Below the pieces are notes generated by a model. That model saw nothing but the letters and a program-made list of their open reading frames with translations. It was not told the origin of the DNA and did not search any database. From Cynocephalus volans (taxonomy: Eukaryota > Chordata > Mammalia > Dermoptera > Cynocephalidae), in NCBI RefSeq assembly GCF_027409185.1, contig NC_084468.1, forward strand, positions 139,908,001 to 139,972,000: a DNA stretch of 64,000 nt, read 5' to 3'. Below, piece after piece: positions 12,600 to 25,550 of the stretch; position 1 is the first letter of the stretch, and the number at the start of each line of letters is the position of its first letter. Made by a program: the position numbers and the translations under genes.

Positions 12600-13230
12600 G
12601 TTTTTGTTTAGGGTTTTATGTGGAAATAATTTTTCAATATGTATTTTTCATTTTATTTCCTAGTTCTTGGTATATTTTAGAAGTTTAGGAAATTCCACAA
12701 AATCAGTTATTTCACAGAAATTTTCAAATGTGTTAGCATTGAGGAGTATACAGTGTTCTCATAATTTTAATCTCCTACTTATATGTTGTTATATTCCTTC
12801 TTTCTCTTGAAAATTTTTATTCTATGATTACAGTTTCCAGAAATGTAGCTTTCTTATATTTTTTCCAAAGGTTTAACTCTTACATTTCATTTGCAGTTCT
12901 ATTTTTTTTCCTATTTTCTAATTCATTTATTTTAACTTCTTCCTTGTTTCTTGTCCCCTTCTTTTCTTGTGTGTGTGTTTCTGTGTCTTTATAATTTTTT
13001 CTGGGCCAGTTTATTTTTGTGTTGTTGTTTAATCATGGAATTGCATTCGAGTTGAGTTTTGAACTATAGGGTTTACATTTTTATTTTGCCAATAATTTTA
13101 TAATTATGCATTTTAATCACTTTTTTAATCTCAAATATCACTTAGATGAGAATCTGAGTTTTTTTTACTGCTTTTGCTTTACAAACTTTTTGATTTTTGT
13201 CTTACATAGTGTCAGAGTATTATTTTTACA
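12600..13230 (-). mobile_element. Possible antisense old L1
   Basis: A T-rich strand with phrases resembling the complement of L1 ORF1/ORF2 coding sequence ('ctggacattttgtgt'-like and 'tctatttcttttt'-like runs, 'ttaatcatggaattgc'). The match is too diverged to be firm. Confidence 0.3.
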
Positions 13231-13249
13231 TATGTGATAAAACAATCTG

Positions 13250-13740
13250 TCATTGTCAACAACGTGGTTGAACCTAGAGGACATTATGCTAAGTGAAATA
13301 AGCCAGGCATACAAAGACAAATATTGCATGATCTTGCTTATATGTGGATTCTAAAAAAGTTGGACTCGTAGAAGCAGAGAGTAGAATAGTGGTTCCTGGA
13401 GGATGGGTGGGCACGGGCTGTGGAGGAGATGTTCGTCAAAAGATACAAAATTTCAGTTAGGAGGAATAAGTTCAAGATGTATTTTGTACAAAATGGTGAG
13501 TATAGTTAATAACAATATATTGTACTTAGCAATTAAAAATTGCTAAGAGGATAAATTTTAAGTGTTCTCACCACAAAAAATATGTGAGGTAATACATATG
13601 GTAATTAGTTCGATTTAGTTATTCCACAATGTATACATATTTGAAAATATCATCTTGTACATAGTAAATATATACAGTTTTTATTGTGTCAATTAAAAAA
13701 TTTTTAATGAAAACAACAACAACAACAAAAAAAAAAAAAC
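13250..13740 (+). mobile_element. L1 3' end with poly(A)
   Basis: Classic L1 3'-end phrases appear in order: 'acattatgctaagtgaaata' (13281), 'agccaggcatacaaagacaa', 'agtggttcctggaggatgg', 'gagtatagttaataacaata', 'attgtacttagcaatt', then an (AAC)/poly-A tail at 13710-13740. The element is strongly 5'-truncated. Confidence 0.85.
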
Positions 13741-13744
13741 CCCA

Positions 13745-14865
13745 CCAAACTGAAAGTCTTATGGGAAGAGCCTGAGAGCCATTGCAAAGCCTTTGATACC
13801 CTTGACACTGAAATATCTCACTAACCTTGTGCCAGTTCATGGACAGTCTCTAGCTATCAATTTACCTTTTTGTTCCATTTTGCTTCACTGTAGTGGGTTT
13901 TTTGTATGTTGTTGATTTTTTTCTTTTAGAAAAGTTTACTCAAATCAGAAGACTCTGGGAGCTGGTAACTTATAACATCTTGAACAAAAAGAACAATACT
14001 ATTATCACTGAGGTCTGCGTTACCTTCCTAAAGGGATTTAAAATATATGTGGCATGAGAATAGTTGTTATGCATATGTGCTGATGTTCTGAGAACAGAAC
14101 AATACTACTTGTATCTGTATCATGCTTTAACTTTTATAATTGATACTTGACAAGTGCCAATTTTATGGTTAAAATCCCTGGACCAACGATGACATGATTT
14201 GTTTTTAAATGTCTATAATAATAGGGTCAAGCCATGAGAAAATAGCTCACTATATCCATAAGAAACAGATGATACAAAGATATTACACAACTTCATGCTA
14301 TCTTTCTGAGAAGCTGCAGTACCAACCGCAAAGCCTGAATTTCCCTGAGGTTCTCTATTTAGATGGTGGCTCTGATCAAATGAACAACCGGGAACTGATT
14401 CGGAAAGAATAATTCTAAAAGTCAGAAGTGACTGTAGAAGAATAACGAATTTATGTTATGTGTGTTTCTTGTTCAGAGAGAGTTGGAAGTATTATTGATA
14501 AATAACAAAGCTGGAGTGTCCCAAAATGTTACAGCATTTACTGAAAATTGAACTCATATGGGCATCCTGTGATAAACTTGGATAAATGGTCAAAATCTTC
14601 ATATAGAATTTTTTTCTAAGAACAGATTACTTTTTTACTCAGTTTCTGTCTTTATAGCTGTATTATTTTCAAACAAAATAATGTCCTGTTAAGTTTGATT
14701 ATTAATCCCAACTTATCCCCTTCCTTTAAAAAAAAAATCCATTTCTCATTTATTTGTTCAGAGCTCTGTACTATCATGAAGGCATTCAAAAATTGCTAAA
14801 ACATCTAAACATTCAATTTTCCTCATAGTGTTAGTCCATGTACTAGTCTAATGAAATCATGAAAA
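13745..14865. other. Unassigned DNA
   Basis: Nothing recognised. The 67-codon ORF at 14209-14412 has no identifiable domain. Confidence 0.5.
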
Positions 14866-14869
14866 GACT

Positions 14870-15090
14870 TACCCCAGTTTACTTTATTTATTGTTACTGC
14901 TGTTTCTCAAACTCTTTTATCGTCACTTCTTCCTTTTCCCTTAAGAACTGTGTGTCCCAGATTTCCAGTCCAGTGTCCTCTTTTTATCTGCATCTTCTAT
15001 CTAGGCAAGTCTGTCATTCTGGCTCAATTACTTCCCACCTATCTGTTATCCACACAGCATCTGACCATCTTTCAAAAACATAGATCATAT
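14870..15090 (+). mobile_element. L2 LINE fragment
   Basis: 'atccacacagcatctgacca' followed by 'tctttcaaaaacatagatcat' corresponds to the L2 segment that in better copies reads as a 'cagccagagtgatcttt' region. The fragment is diverged and short. Confidence 0.5.
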
Positions 15091-15322
15091 TATTTAACAA
15101 GCTAATGGCTTTTTAAGCAACCGCTATGTGTGCAGGCACAATGCTAGGACAGAGAAATCAAAATCAAACAAAACATTGTTCCTGGGATTGAGCAATTAGG
15201 AGTCCACTGGGCCACATCAGTTCCCTTCTTTCAGGACCTTCAATGACTCTCCACTGATGTAAAACATGTTCAGACTTTCCAGGTCTCCATAGACGCACTG
15301 AGAACTACAATGAACACTTTGT

Positions 15323-15323
<1 letters not shown>

Positions 15324-15376
<53 letters not shown>

Positions 15377-15388
15377 TCTCTCTCTCTC
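15324..15388. repeat. (TC)n microsatellite
   Basis: About 30 TC units with one 'ttcc' interruption near 15372-15376. The Ser/Leu and Arg/Glu ORFs across it are artefacts of the repeat. Confidence 0.97.
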
Positions 15389-15389
15389 A

Positions 15390-18300
15390 ACAACAGCATT
15401 TTGAACTCTGGAAAATCAACCCCACCTCACTCAGTACTACCACGTTTTTTAGAATAGAAGCACGTGACTCGAGATTGGCCTATCAATACACTGAATTCCC
15501 TAGACTACAGTGATTAAGATTTTGAAGTAAGAATGATGTATCATTGTCCTTTCTGATGTTTCTGGACCTTTTACCCAATGGCGTTTTCAGTGGGTTTAAA
15601 TATACATATTTATAATCAGAATTTCAGCAAGGTAAATAAGAGATGCACTTTCCATATCAACAAGGTAAGACAGCACATCAACAGCACGTGCATGCTACAC
15701 CGTTGCTTTGCATCACCCTACGCTAACTTTCACAGGTTAATGCCCACAGCGTCACTTCCGCTTTCCAGTTCTTGCTCAAGTTTCACTTGGGGCCACCCCA
15801 ATCTGGAGTCATAGAGGGAAGGGAATAGTGGTTCTGGCTTAGTGAGATTGACACAACACTAACCAGCACACGCTCTGAAAAAGGAGTCGACACTGAAGAT
15901 GTGAATCTTAAACATGAGCAAGGAAAAATTTGATCCTGTTAACATCCCTCTGGAGTTTACAAATAGGTACATTTATACCTGTTTTAGCTTAGTGTATGGA
16001 GGCAACGGTACTAATGGTCTTGATATGAAAAATGTAGAATTTTGGAGTGTGCTTTCTAGATCTTATCCTCCTCTATAAGTCCTAGAAGAAAAAGACAAGC
16101 TTATGTTGAAATTGATTCACCCGAGTGAGGACAGTAAAAAAAATAAAAATTAAAAAAAATTGTTTTTACTAAGAAATATCTTTCTACTAAGAAATATCTT
16201 TCTTGCCTGAGACTTTTATTCAAGGTCACTGAGAAATTTGAATATTTAGAAAGCTGAATTCTCTCCTCCAAACTAAAGTTACTTCCAGCAAAAACAAGGA
16301 AGTAGGAACAGCCGCAGGAAGGATTATTAAAAGCTGCAAGCTACTCAGGCTTCTCCAAAGAAGTTTCTGTTTTAAAGTGCTTGTAAGGGGGAGGATTAGC
16401 TGTCTCACTATAAGATAGCACACAGATGTACCTGGGAGCAAGACTTAGAGAGGTTCTGTCTCCATCCCACTCCATGTGTTAAATTGCCCAAGGCAGAGGC
16501 TAAAATGCAGATAATTTGGGTGAAGGGGATAGGCAGAGCAGTATGGCAGGCAGGTATTAATTGAGAAAAATATGGGGCCACGTTCTAATACAAAGACTGG
16601 TTTGAGATTTCTGGCCTTAGTACTAGCTCAAAGAATTGTCTGGAACACATAGATTGGAAGTCCACTTAAGCATTCTATAGACACTGAAAATGAGAGGCTG
16701 CAATTACAACCACTAAGACATATCCCAAATTGCTGCTTCTATTGCAACAGGAATGGGTAGGGCAGACCCCACATGCTCGTCTCCCATACAACCAGTAGGG
16801 ACGAAAAAAAAAAAAAAATGGAAACCATTCAGAAGAGCAGAACCAGGGCAACTAACTCAGATCTGCTGACAACAGAACTCCCAATGGCCACTGTATTTTC
16901 CCATTTTCCCCATCCATTGGGAGTTTTATTACAGATGTCTGTATTCTCTGTCGATGTGTTTTGCATGTGATGGGATATTGTATGGTGTTAAATACTGTTA
17001 GTTTGCTGGATTATAAAGAACTACACCCAGACCTGATGAATAGGAATTGATATGAGCCAGAGGCCATAGACGTGGATCTAGATAAAGTAACTGTGCAACT
17101 GCAATTTAGGAATAGAGCACTGTTTGTATGTTACGTGGCCAAACAGATGGACTGTATAGACCTCTGTTGATTTAGGCTGCCTGGACCCCTGTCCCCCTTG
17201 TTATTCAAGTGGGGCTTTCTCCTCAGCTTCAGAGGTGGAGTAGCACCACACACCTAGCCAAATAGTGCTCTGCAGTGCTGGATCAGTAATGGGCAAGTGA
17301 CCCAACTGATCCAGTCAGAATCAGCATGGGAGTGACCAAAGAAGAATTTGCTCTCTTTTCCTCCAAATTTGAACCAGGGAAGATAGGGGGTAGAAAGCCC
17401 ACCCAATGAGGAGGAGGGTGTTTAGTTAAACATAAACCCAACAGAGAGGAAGCAGAGAGAGCTGAACAACGAAGAGAAAAAAACTGAGTCCTGATGGTTA
17501 TGAAAGTCCCTTTGAATTGAGAGACTGAAAGCTTACCTTTACTTAACCCTAGATTTTTCAGTAACATAAACTACTTACTTTTTAATGAAAGGCACTTGAG
17601 ATTGAATTTGTGTTCACTTTTAACAAGAAAAAAACCAATCCCAGCTAACTTTTTAAGTTTATTTCTTCCTCTCCATTCCACAATTTTGTACGATAGCCAC
17701 GAAAAGTATAACCAATATTTTCATGTTTTTAAGACTTGGCTGTCTCTCGTTAGGCTGCTAACTTGAATTTCCATCTCCTTTTCCTACCTGGAAAATTTCT
17801 ATTTACCCGGCAAGTTTGACCAACCTCTTCCCTCCTTTGCAATAGCCTTCCACAACCCTCTGAATGGATTCCTGTGTTACCAAAGTCATTTCTATTTCTA
17901 AAATGACAGCTAAAACATGTAATCTATCTGTTGTGTGTGTCTCTCAGGCATGATAAAGAGGTTTTGTCAATCAATTGGTGGGATTTTGCTTTTCATACTG
18001 TTAGTTGTTTTGGCCTTCTACAGAAAATTATTATATAAGATTTTAAATAATTTATAACAAGATATTGGCATAAACAATTACATTGTAATTTCTAAAATGT
18101 GCAGTCCTTTTAAAAAAAATCATTTTTTAAAAAAAGTATATCATTTTTTTTCTGATTAGGAAAATTGTAATTCTTGAGTAACTCTATGTTTATTTGTAAT
18201 ATTTTTGCTCAAAGTAGAAACTGAAAGAGTGTTGGCTCCTAATAATGTTCAAATCTTTTATGCTTTCCTTTGCTGAATCCCATCGTAATTTATTTTCGTT

Positions 18301-19345
18301 TCATTTACTCCCATTTCAGTAGGTACTTCAGTTGGCTGAAAATAATACTTTGCCAAAGGCCCATATAAATAAGAGTATTTTAAAGGCTGACAATACTCTG
18401 TTCTTAAGGTGTATGTTTTAAATGTTTTATATTATGTGACATGCTACCTGGTTTTTTAAGAGAAAAAGCAACACAATTGCAGATGATGATTATGAAACTA
18501 TTTTAGGTATTACATTGGTGGCCAAAACAGAAACATTTATTTTTAAGTTGGGATGTTACAGAAAATATCATATCCTCTGTTTCCTTTAGTTTAACGAGTT
18601 CCATATTGGTGTCTGATAAGTGGTTTTTCATATGTTTATGGCACAATGCTGACTGTTTTTATTAGGAAATAACCTACTGGCTGAGTGCCCGTTCATTGTG
18701 TTATAACATTCTCCCTCAGCTGGAGCAGAACAGCAAACCAAGATGTGCACACTTCCTCATTAACTCTGGAAAACCCATACCATGAACAACAGACCTTGAA
18801 CCTTTTTATATCTTGACAATTGCTGGAAGTGTTTTACTTGATGACAGAATCTTAGGAATATCCAAATTAAATAGCAAGAAGTAGTTGTTGTGGAAACCAG
18901 GTCCATAATTCTTATAATTCTTTTAAAGGATATTAATTGTCTTTCAAAACTGTGACTTAGGCGGTTCATAACTTGTAGACATATTGTTTTCTCTTCTTAA
19001 TGATTTCTCATTTTTTTAATATATTACTGTAGTTTGTAATTACGAAAGATGGCATAAAGGGTTATGTTTTAAAGTCTTGATGTTTCCCACAGTATGGGAA
19101 CAATTCAAATCATTCAAGTCCTAAAGGTGAGGCTGGAAACCTTGTGCATATCTGCATCCAAAAGGAACTGCTCACTCTGCTTTAGGATAGAAATAATGCC
19201 AAAAGAAGGAAAAGTATGGATTAATAAAAAATGGAGTTTTCGTCTATAAATATTTTTGTTGCCATTCATTTGCTTCTCCATTTTCTGCCCTTGTAAAAGT
19301 TAGAATCTCACACTTTTGTACGTTAACTGTTTATAATGCAACATA
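15390..19345. other. Unassigned DNA
   Basis: No gene is seen. It holds an 18-bp exact tandem duplication at 16167-16202 and a poly-A run at 16804-16818. The stretch 17280-17420 ('gtgacccaactgatccagtc') has an LTR-like flavour, but I could not name a family. The rest looks like unique sequence. Confidence 0.4.
16167..16202. repeat. 18-bp exact tandem duplication
   Basis: 'tactaagaaatatctttc' occurs twice back to back (16167-16184 and 16185-16202). This is consistent with recent slippage. Confidence 0.97.
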
Positions 19346-19349
19346 AAAG

Positions 19350-19580
19350 AATGACTGTGGACCCTAAACACATACTGAGTTTGATTTCTGACCTCCTGCC
19401 TCTGTGACTTTTTTTAATTAATTCAGTTTCTGTAAACCTCAATTCCATCAACTGTAAAATGAGAAATTGGTAGTTTGCTTATAAATTTGTTATGAATTTA
19501 TTAGAAAAAAATGAATAGAAAGCGCATAAACAAAAGCGTAGTGACACTCAACCAATAACAGGCACTTGTAATTAGCCCTC
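19350..19580 (+). mobile_element. MIR SINE
   Basis: 'cctctgtgactttttttaa', 'cagtttctgtaaacctcaat' and 'caactgtaaaatgagaaatt' occur in MIR order. Highly diverged. Confidence 0.55.
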
Positions 19581-19760
19581 AATAAGCAACACCACCAACA
19601 ACAGTAACTATTAACTCGTTGATTACTTCCTTTGGGCCAGACAGATGCTACCTATTTCAGCTACCACATAAAGACTGGTAGATGGTAATGACTTGTTGTT
19701 GCTGCTGTTTTGTTATTTTGCCATTATTGCTCCAAGTTTGCAAATGATGTATATTCTATT

Positions 19761-19939
19761 AAGATAAATTCTTTTTCTTTTTTTTGTCTTTTTTGTGATC
19801 GGCCGCACCGCGCTCAGCCAGTGAGCGCACCGGCCATCCCTCTATAGGATCCGAACCCGCTGCGCGAGCGCCTCTGGGCTCCCAGCGCCACACTCTCCCG
19901 AGTGCACCACGGGGTCGGCCCAAGATAAATTCTTTTTCT
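19761..19939 (-). mobile_element. tRNA-derived SINE with 18-bp target duplication
   Basis: The flanks carry identical 18-bp copies of 'aagataaattctttttct' (19761-19778 and 19922-19939). The body (19779-19921) lies on the minus strand and starts, on its sense strand, at a GGCCGACCCCGTGG tRNA-like 5' end. On the sense strand it has a box-A-like 'tggtgcactcg' (19899-19909) and a perfect-looking box B 'GGTTCGGATCC' (19847-19857). A second tRNA-like half ('gcgctcactggctgagcgcg') follows, then an A-rich tail. The intact duplication and promoter boxes suggest a young insertion. It looks like a tRNA-Ile-derived SINE of the colugo CYN type; the family name is from memory. Confidence 0.9.
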
Positions 19940-20855
19940 AAGAAAGGTCACTTATGTTCTGGAAAGAAAACCAAACAAAACCTAAGAGGACCACACACAT
20001 TCCCTTTCTTTCCCTCAAACAATAAACTCTTCAGCTTCTACCTCATAAACATCTGCCATAGTATTTCCATCTGACTCTGTATCCTCTTTCCCTAAAAGTT
20101 ACACGTGGCCTCTTTGTCTTCATTATGCCTCTTCTTAGTCTCTTTCAAATCTCATGCAGCTGCCCCTGCCTGACATGCCTCCCAGATGAGAATCAATACC
20201 AGTTGTTCTAGACATATATTTATTTGTTTGGGTTGACTAAGCTTGAGACTGACCATTAAGCAAAGATTACAGGGAAATGCATTGGCTCTCATGGAACACG
20301 CTGCTGTGGGCTTTGGGTGAGGTCTGTCCACTCAGTTTGCCATTTTTATCCATCAACTCCATCTATTTACTGCTGACCTGTGCAGGCATGTAGCCAAGTC
20401 AGAGGTACCACAAGAATGACTTATTATCTGAGGAAAAAAAAAAAACAGTAGAGAGCTTTTCCTTTTGAAATTGATGCGCCTCATTCTTGGTTCATCAGTT
20501 TTGAACTTGATGCTGCAGAGAAACAGAACAGGGCTCCATTTGTTTGCTGCAGGCCTGCCACTTTACAACCCAGAGGACAAGTTCATCAGCCTCCTTGAGA
20601 GGGTTTGTGCTCCAGTTCTTCCATGCACATTAGGAATTCAGAAGACTTTCAGGGCATCCTTGGGACCACGAGCACCAATCCTGATGTGTTCTACAATATG
20701 ATCCCAATCATACGCCAATGACCTCTGTCTGTAGAGGTGTTACAAAACACGTGTGTCCATGCATGTAAATACTCATAAAACTAAATTAAATATTTTAATT
20801 TATAAAGTTAAAAGAGTAATTTTTGTTCTAAATTTTCCAAGGAGATAGGTTTATA
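19940..20855. other. Unassigned DNA
   Basis: The pyrimidine-rich part (19990-20190) may be an L2 relic. The 78-codon ORF at 20465-20701 has no recognisable domain and is not called. Confidence 0.4.
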
Positions 20856-20859
20856 CAGT

Positions 20860-21060
20860 TGTTAAGAGCACGTTAGTAAAATTCAGTCCAATTTCCATAA
20901 CTTACTTCTTTGAGAACTTGGACAAGTTACTTAACTTCTTTGTGTCTCATAATTCATATTACAGAGACAGTTATACTCAGAAGTTTATTTGCAGAATTAA
21001 CTTTATTGATATAAGCTTAGAATACTTTTGGGAAAATATTCAGTAAGTGTTAGCCAATGT
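20860..21060 (+). mobile_element. MIR SINE
   Basis: 'gaacttggacaagttactta' and 'acttctttgtgtctcat' (20922-20950), followed by 'attcagtaagtgttagcc', is the diagnostic MIR core and tail order. Confidence 0.75.
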
Positions 21061-21384
21061 TATCTTTGAAAATCATTCAAGAAATTACTATTATTTTATA
21101 CCAATTTACATTGTCTAGATTCAGAAATTGAAACAATAGTATTTTTAATTTTAATAGACCACAGTATTTGGTTATAGAAAATATAAACCAAATGTTGAGA
21201 TAATGCAAAAATCACTTTGGTTTGAATATGTTAAAATATGACAGTGCATTTAAACTTCAAATAATTCATTATAATAAACACTTAATAAATAACTATTTGT
21301 ATTTTTAGTATCATTATTATTAAGCTACACACATGCTGAACTATATTTTGTATATATAAAGCTTGTTTCCAGTTTAGATTTTCT

Positions 21385-21610
21385 GTAGTTGGTTTCTTTT
21401 CACAACTCAGGTATCAACTCAGATTTCACCTCCTCAGAATGGCCTTGCTTGGTTACCCTATCTAAATTAGATCCTACCTTCCAAGAAATTCTCTATGACA
21501 TTGCCCTGTTTCACAGTCTTTGTCAGAATATATCTGAATTATCTGCTACTAGTTTCAATGTCATCCTCTACTAGGAACTCTTGCTGTTTTTGTTTACCAC
21601 TGTATTGGTG
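21385..21610 (+). mobile_element. L2 LINE 3' fragment
   Basis: 'actcaggtatcaactcagat', 'cacctcctcagaatggcctt' and 'ggttaccctatctaaatt' match the L2 3' segment in order. The small ORF 21389-21574 is the remnant reading frame, not a gene. Confidence 0.75.
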
Positions 21611-21639
21611 GGGTTCCCGAACATCACCCAACTGATAAT

Positions 21640-21850
21640 AAGAATAGGTTGCATTCATGCTCTTTGCCTTAACTCTGTGCCCTTCACTCGTATTGACAAT
21701 TTAATCCTCACAACAATCTCACAGGTTGAATGCTATATCACACCCATCTGAGAGATGAAGAAAAGGCGGCAAAGAGCAGTAAAGTAAGTACCCATCATCA
21801 CACAGTGAGTGAGCTCTTAACCACTACACCAGACTGCCTCTGAGTGGCAC
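21640..21850 (-). mobile_element. MIR SINE
   Basis: The complement pattern is clear: 'aatttaatcctcacaacaat', 'gagagatgaagaaaaggcgg', 'atcacacagtgagtgagct' and 'ccagactgcctctgagtgg'. Confidence 0.75.
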
Positions 21851-21854
21851 TTAA

Positions 21855-24800
21855 TATATAGTTGTTGAATAAATTACTAGATATGCTAGGTTTGGGACAA
21901 GGAGCTGAAAATCCAAAGAAAATAAGGCCTAAACCCTTGGGCCATGAGGCACATGGGTCTATGTGAGGGAAATAAGTAGGGTAAGTTAATAAATAAGTAA
22001 ATAAGGGAAGATAGATTCAGTGAATCACCATAAACTCTTTGAAAGAAGTCTTTACACTACACAGGGAGAGTACAAAGGAAGAAATGGAATATCTTTTGGG
22101 GGTGAGGTCTAGTTTTCTTAAGGGAGATGATGGTCAATGTCTATATTGAGAAATGAGTAAATATAGGGGTCTTAAATTGTGCAGCACTTGAAATCGCTGC
22201 AGGAAACATTACATACTACAGTAAAAAATGCTTGAAAAATATAAAGTATCTTGACAACCGGCTAAAAACACTGCATGAGGTTTGTTTTGCCCTCATATTG
22301 CAGTGCCTCAATGGCTTTAGCTGAATATGGTTTAGCAGCAAGCCAAGCTGTTACCATGGATATGCAGACAAATGACCAAATGGAGCTGGAGTCTGTAGCC
22401 ATGGCTAAACTCTTAGAGAGTAAAAGCCAAAGAGCATTCCTCCGTTATAAGGGATTCTATCTTTATAAAAATTCAACATATGAAATTGCATCATTTGTTT
22501 TAAGAATCACGGACTTTAAGAACATTATTCTTAATCATTATAGAGGACTTAATTTGGTTATTTAGAAAGGACTCTTTACAGATTTATGATCCTTCTCAAT
22601 TGCTTTAAGAAACTGACAGCCTGAAAAGCTTTTATGCCTACTGTGAACTGCATACTTCAGTTCATAATTGGAATACATTGAATATGTTGAAGACTAGGCA
22701 TCTGTCTTTTTCATGTATTATAAGTTATTAGACATAGAGGTGATGTTTATACTGTGTAGCCATATATACATATACACAAGTATGAATTTAACATGATTGT
22801 CTTGTGTAACCCTTGAGAAACATTGAAGTAATTTTTAATAGATGAACTTTAAGATACTTTGGGGGAGAGATATTCTTCTATATGAATATTATCACCTTCC
22901 TGTCATTAGTAATTAGTATTATAGCTTCATATCTTGCTCTTTTGTCTAATACATTCCTAGAAATCTTTCATTCTCTAACCAATCAATCAGAAAAAATTTT
23001 TAAGAGTTAAAGGATGGTTTTTCTGTGGGATTTTTTTTTTTACATAAATCAAGTTTGCACAGCAAGCTAGATTATCATGCTGAATTTCGCAGGGTTGGTG
23101 TAAGATTAACCAACACGTAAAAGAAAAAAATGAATTTTTTCTGTTGTATATTTTCTGAGTCAATTAAAATAGAGGAATAAGTGGCCTTTATGATGGACTT
23201 CCAATTTAATTAGTCTTAAGGTTTATATTATATTAAAGTAAAAATTCTCTGACATAATCCAACAAATATTAAGAATATGTGCAGTATCCTGTAAAATATG
23301 CTAACAAACTTTATTTTAATTTCCTTAAACAGCACATTTTCTGCCACTTACTAGTATTTGGAAGAACGGAAGAATAAGAACAAAGAACACGTAAAAGATG
23401 AGCAAACACAGAGGAAATTAAAGGACCATTCGTATCCATTCTGAAAATAAGGAAACCAAATTCTAAGGATATTTGATATTAAAATCAAGAAAAGAAAGAA
23501 AAAAGTCCATAGTGTTTTCAATGGATAATGATCAAAAAGAAAATAATGGTTTGGTTTGGTTTGGTTTTTGTAAGGAAGTGAACTAAATTTCCATTCAAAC
23601 TCCGTATTCAATTTTTTCTAAATGGCTCTGATCCCTTCTTTAAGATAAGGCAAACTTCACACACACACACAAGCACATACACACACGCACACACATACAT
23701 GGGCACATACACACAGGCAGCAGCACCACCTCCACACTGCTGTTCTTTCTTACGATTCTAAAAAAAAAAAAAAAAGATTCTAACAACAGCAAAAATAGTA
23801 CTTTATATGAGGCCCTTTCACATCCATTACTTGATTTGGTCCTGTTTAATATAGAAAAGGCTACCTTTGCTCTGAGCAAACTAAACACTTTGCAATTCAT
23901 TTTAGGAGCCTAGAAGATAGACTGCCATTGTTTTGAAACAGAGAAGGGAGATAGCTAACTCCTAAGATAACTAAAAATCTCTAGAATGACTGCAGTTGGG
24001 TTAACAAAGGAGTTAAGAATAAGTGACAAAAAATCTGCAATTATCCTAGGTTCTTATTTCTTTTAAAGACATTCTAAAATATTTTAGTTTTATTCTTTTA
24101 ATTAAAGAGCTGTATTTTTTCCTGTCAAACATATCATTTATCTTACCTTTTTTACAAACTCAAACAGAAGTCTTCTGCTTTCAGGTTTTTTTTTTTTAAT
24201 TTTACAAATTAGACTTATTTATTTTTGAATTTAATACCTGCAAAAGGTTTTAAAAATGCACGTAGAACAGAGTGCCCACTTGACACACTAACATCACTTT
24301 TCATAGATAACCACTCTAAGCTCTTTTTATTTTTCTTTAGTTACACTGGTGGTTATCATGGATCACATTTTTTGATAGATATATAAGGCACGAAAATTGT
24401 TGGCCACAACACTCTAGAGAATGATTAGTGAGATATTCTTTGAGTCAAGTTTAAACCATCGGCCTTAACATTTTTAATATTTTGTTTTATTTATTTAACA
24501 AGTATATATTGCATGCTACTCTGCTAAGTATATTTTGAGGTACTGAAGATACAATAATAGACAGTTACTGTTTGTACAATAATCAGGAAAAACTTAAAAT
24601 ATGTCATTAATGAATGCTGTATAGTCTAACTCATAATACCACTAGAAATAGTACTGAATTGTGAACTACATATTCTGATAGGTTAACAACTTATTTTAAA
24701 GCTGAAACATATGAGATTTATAAAAGGACAAAAAAATTATATATGTACTGTTATTATTTATTTATGTAGCTAATTCCTCTATCACTAGGCTAAGTTTTGT

Positions 24801-25380
24801 TAATCCTCAAGAACTACCTTTGCAAAGTATAAATTGAACAACCTAACTTTTATTCATTTAGTTACTGGATTTAATTATAATCATAAAATATTAACTTTGA
24901 AAACATAAAACTGTCAAGCCTCAAGTAACCTTAACATTCAAGTCTTTATTTTAATTTGGATTTCTTAAAAGAGGTAAAACTTTTCCTGTGTCACTCAGTT
25001 AGCAATTAGCTAACTGAATTACAATAGAAATTCGTCTTCTCCTTTCAGAACACAATCTCTTCATTGAAACTTTTTTCTCTATCAATGCTTTTGGTTGAAA
25101 AATTTTCCAAAGTGTCAAAAATATAAAATAAAGTTGTCACTATATTTTAGATTTAAAGCAATAAAGATAAATAAAATTGGGCTGACTGCTGGTCAAAGAA
25201 TATTTCCAGTGTCTTTTCAAAATTATTTACTTGTGACATAACTCTTCTTCTGAAAGATTAATGCTGGCTAAGCATAGCTGGCTGTTTGCCAGAGACTGGG
25301 TAGAGTTGTGAGAACTGGCCGCTCTCACCACCTGGCACACAGTTGGGGTCATATGACTGGGTTCTGGCCAAAATGATATG
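21855..25380. other. Unassigned AT-rich DNA
   Basis: No gene is seen. The 96-codon ORF at 22275-22565 is the longest but has no identifiable domain, and its start lies in unremarkable sequence. There is a (CA)-rich repeat at 23657-23716 and a poly-A between 7-bp repeats at 23754-23782. The rest is AT-rich unique-looking DNA with possible very old LINE relics near 24255-24560. Confidence 0.4.
23657..23716. repeat. Imperfect (CA)n repeat
   Basis: CACACA runs interrupted by 'ag', 'tac' and 'cg'. This creates the Cys/Val-rich minus-strand ORF, which I regard as artefact. Confidence 0.9.
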
Positions 25381-25383
25381 GAG

Positions 25384-25550
25384 TAGTACTTCTCAACTTT
25401 AGTTTGCATAAACATCACCTGAAGAGCTAGTTAAAACATATATTCCTGGGCTCTACCTGTAGAGTTTCTAATTCAGTAGGCCTGGAATTTGTGTTTTAAT
25501 ATGTTAGCAGATGATGCTGATGCTACCTGCCCACACCTCATATTTTGATA
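25384..25550 (+). mobile_element. MER5A-like hAT-Charlie MITE
   Basis: 'tagtacttctcaactttagt', 'aaacatcacctgaagagcta', 'gagtttctaattcagtaggc' and 'agatgatgctgatgctacct' follow MER5A in order. It is a non-autonomous hAT element. Confidence 0.85.

Noticed and set aside
15217..15513. Arg/Glu and Ser/Leu repeat ORFs
   Set aside because: They are produced by the (TC)n microsatellite on each strand.
19779..19921. tRNA gene on the minus strand
   Set aside because: Box A and box B are present, but the body lacks a foldable cloverleaf 3' half, has an A-rich tail and target duplications, and matches other SINE copies in the window.
22275..22565. 96-codon ORF as a small gene
   Set aside because: No domain, homology cue or splice context; length is compatible with chance in a 64-kb window.
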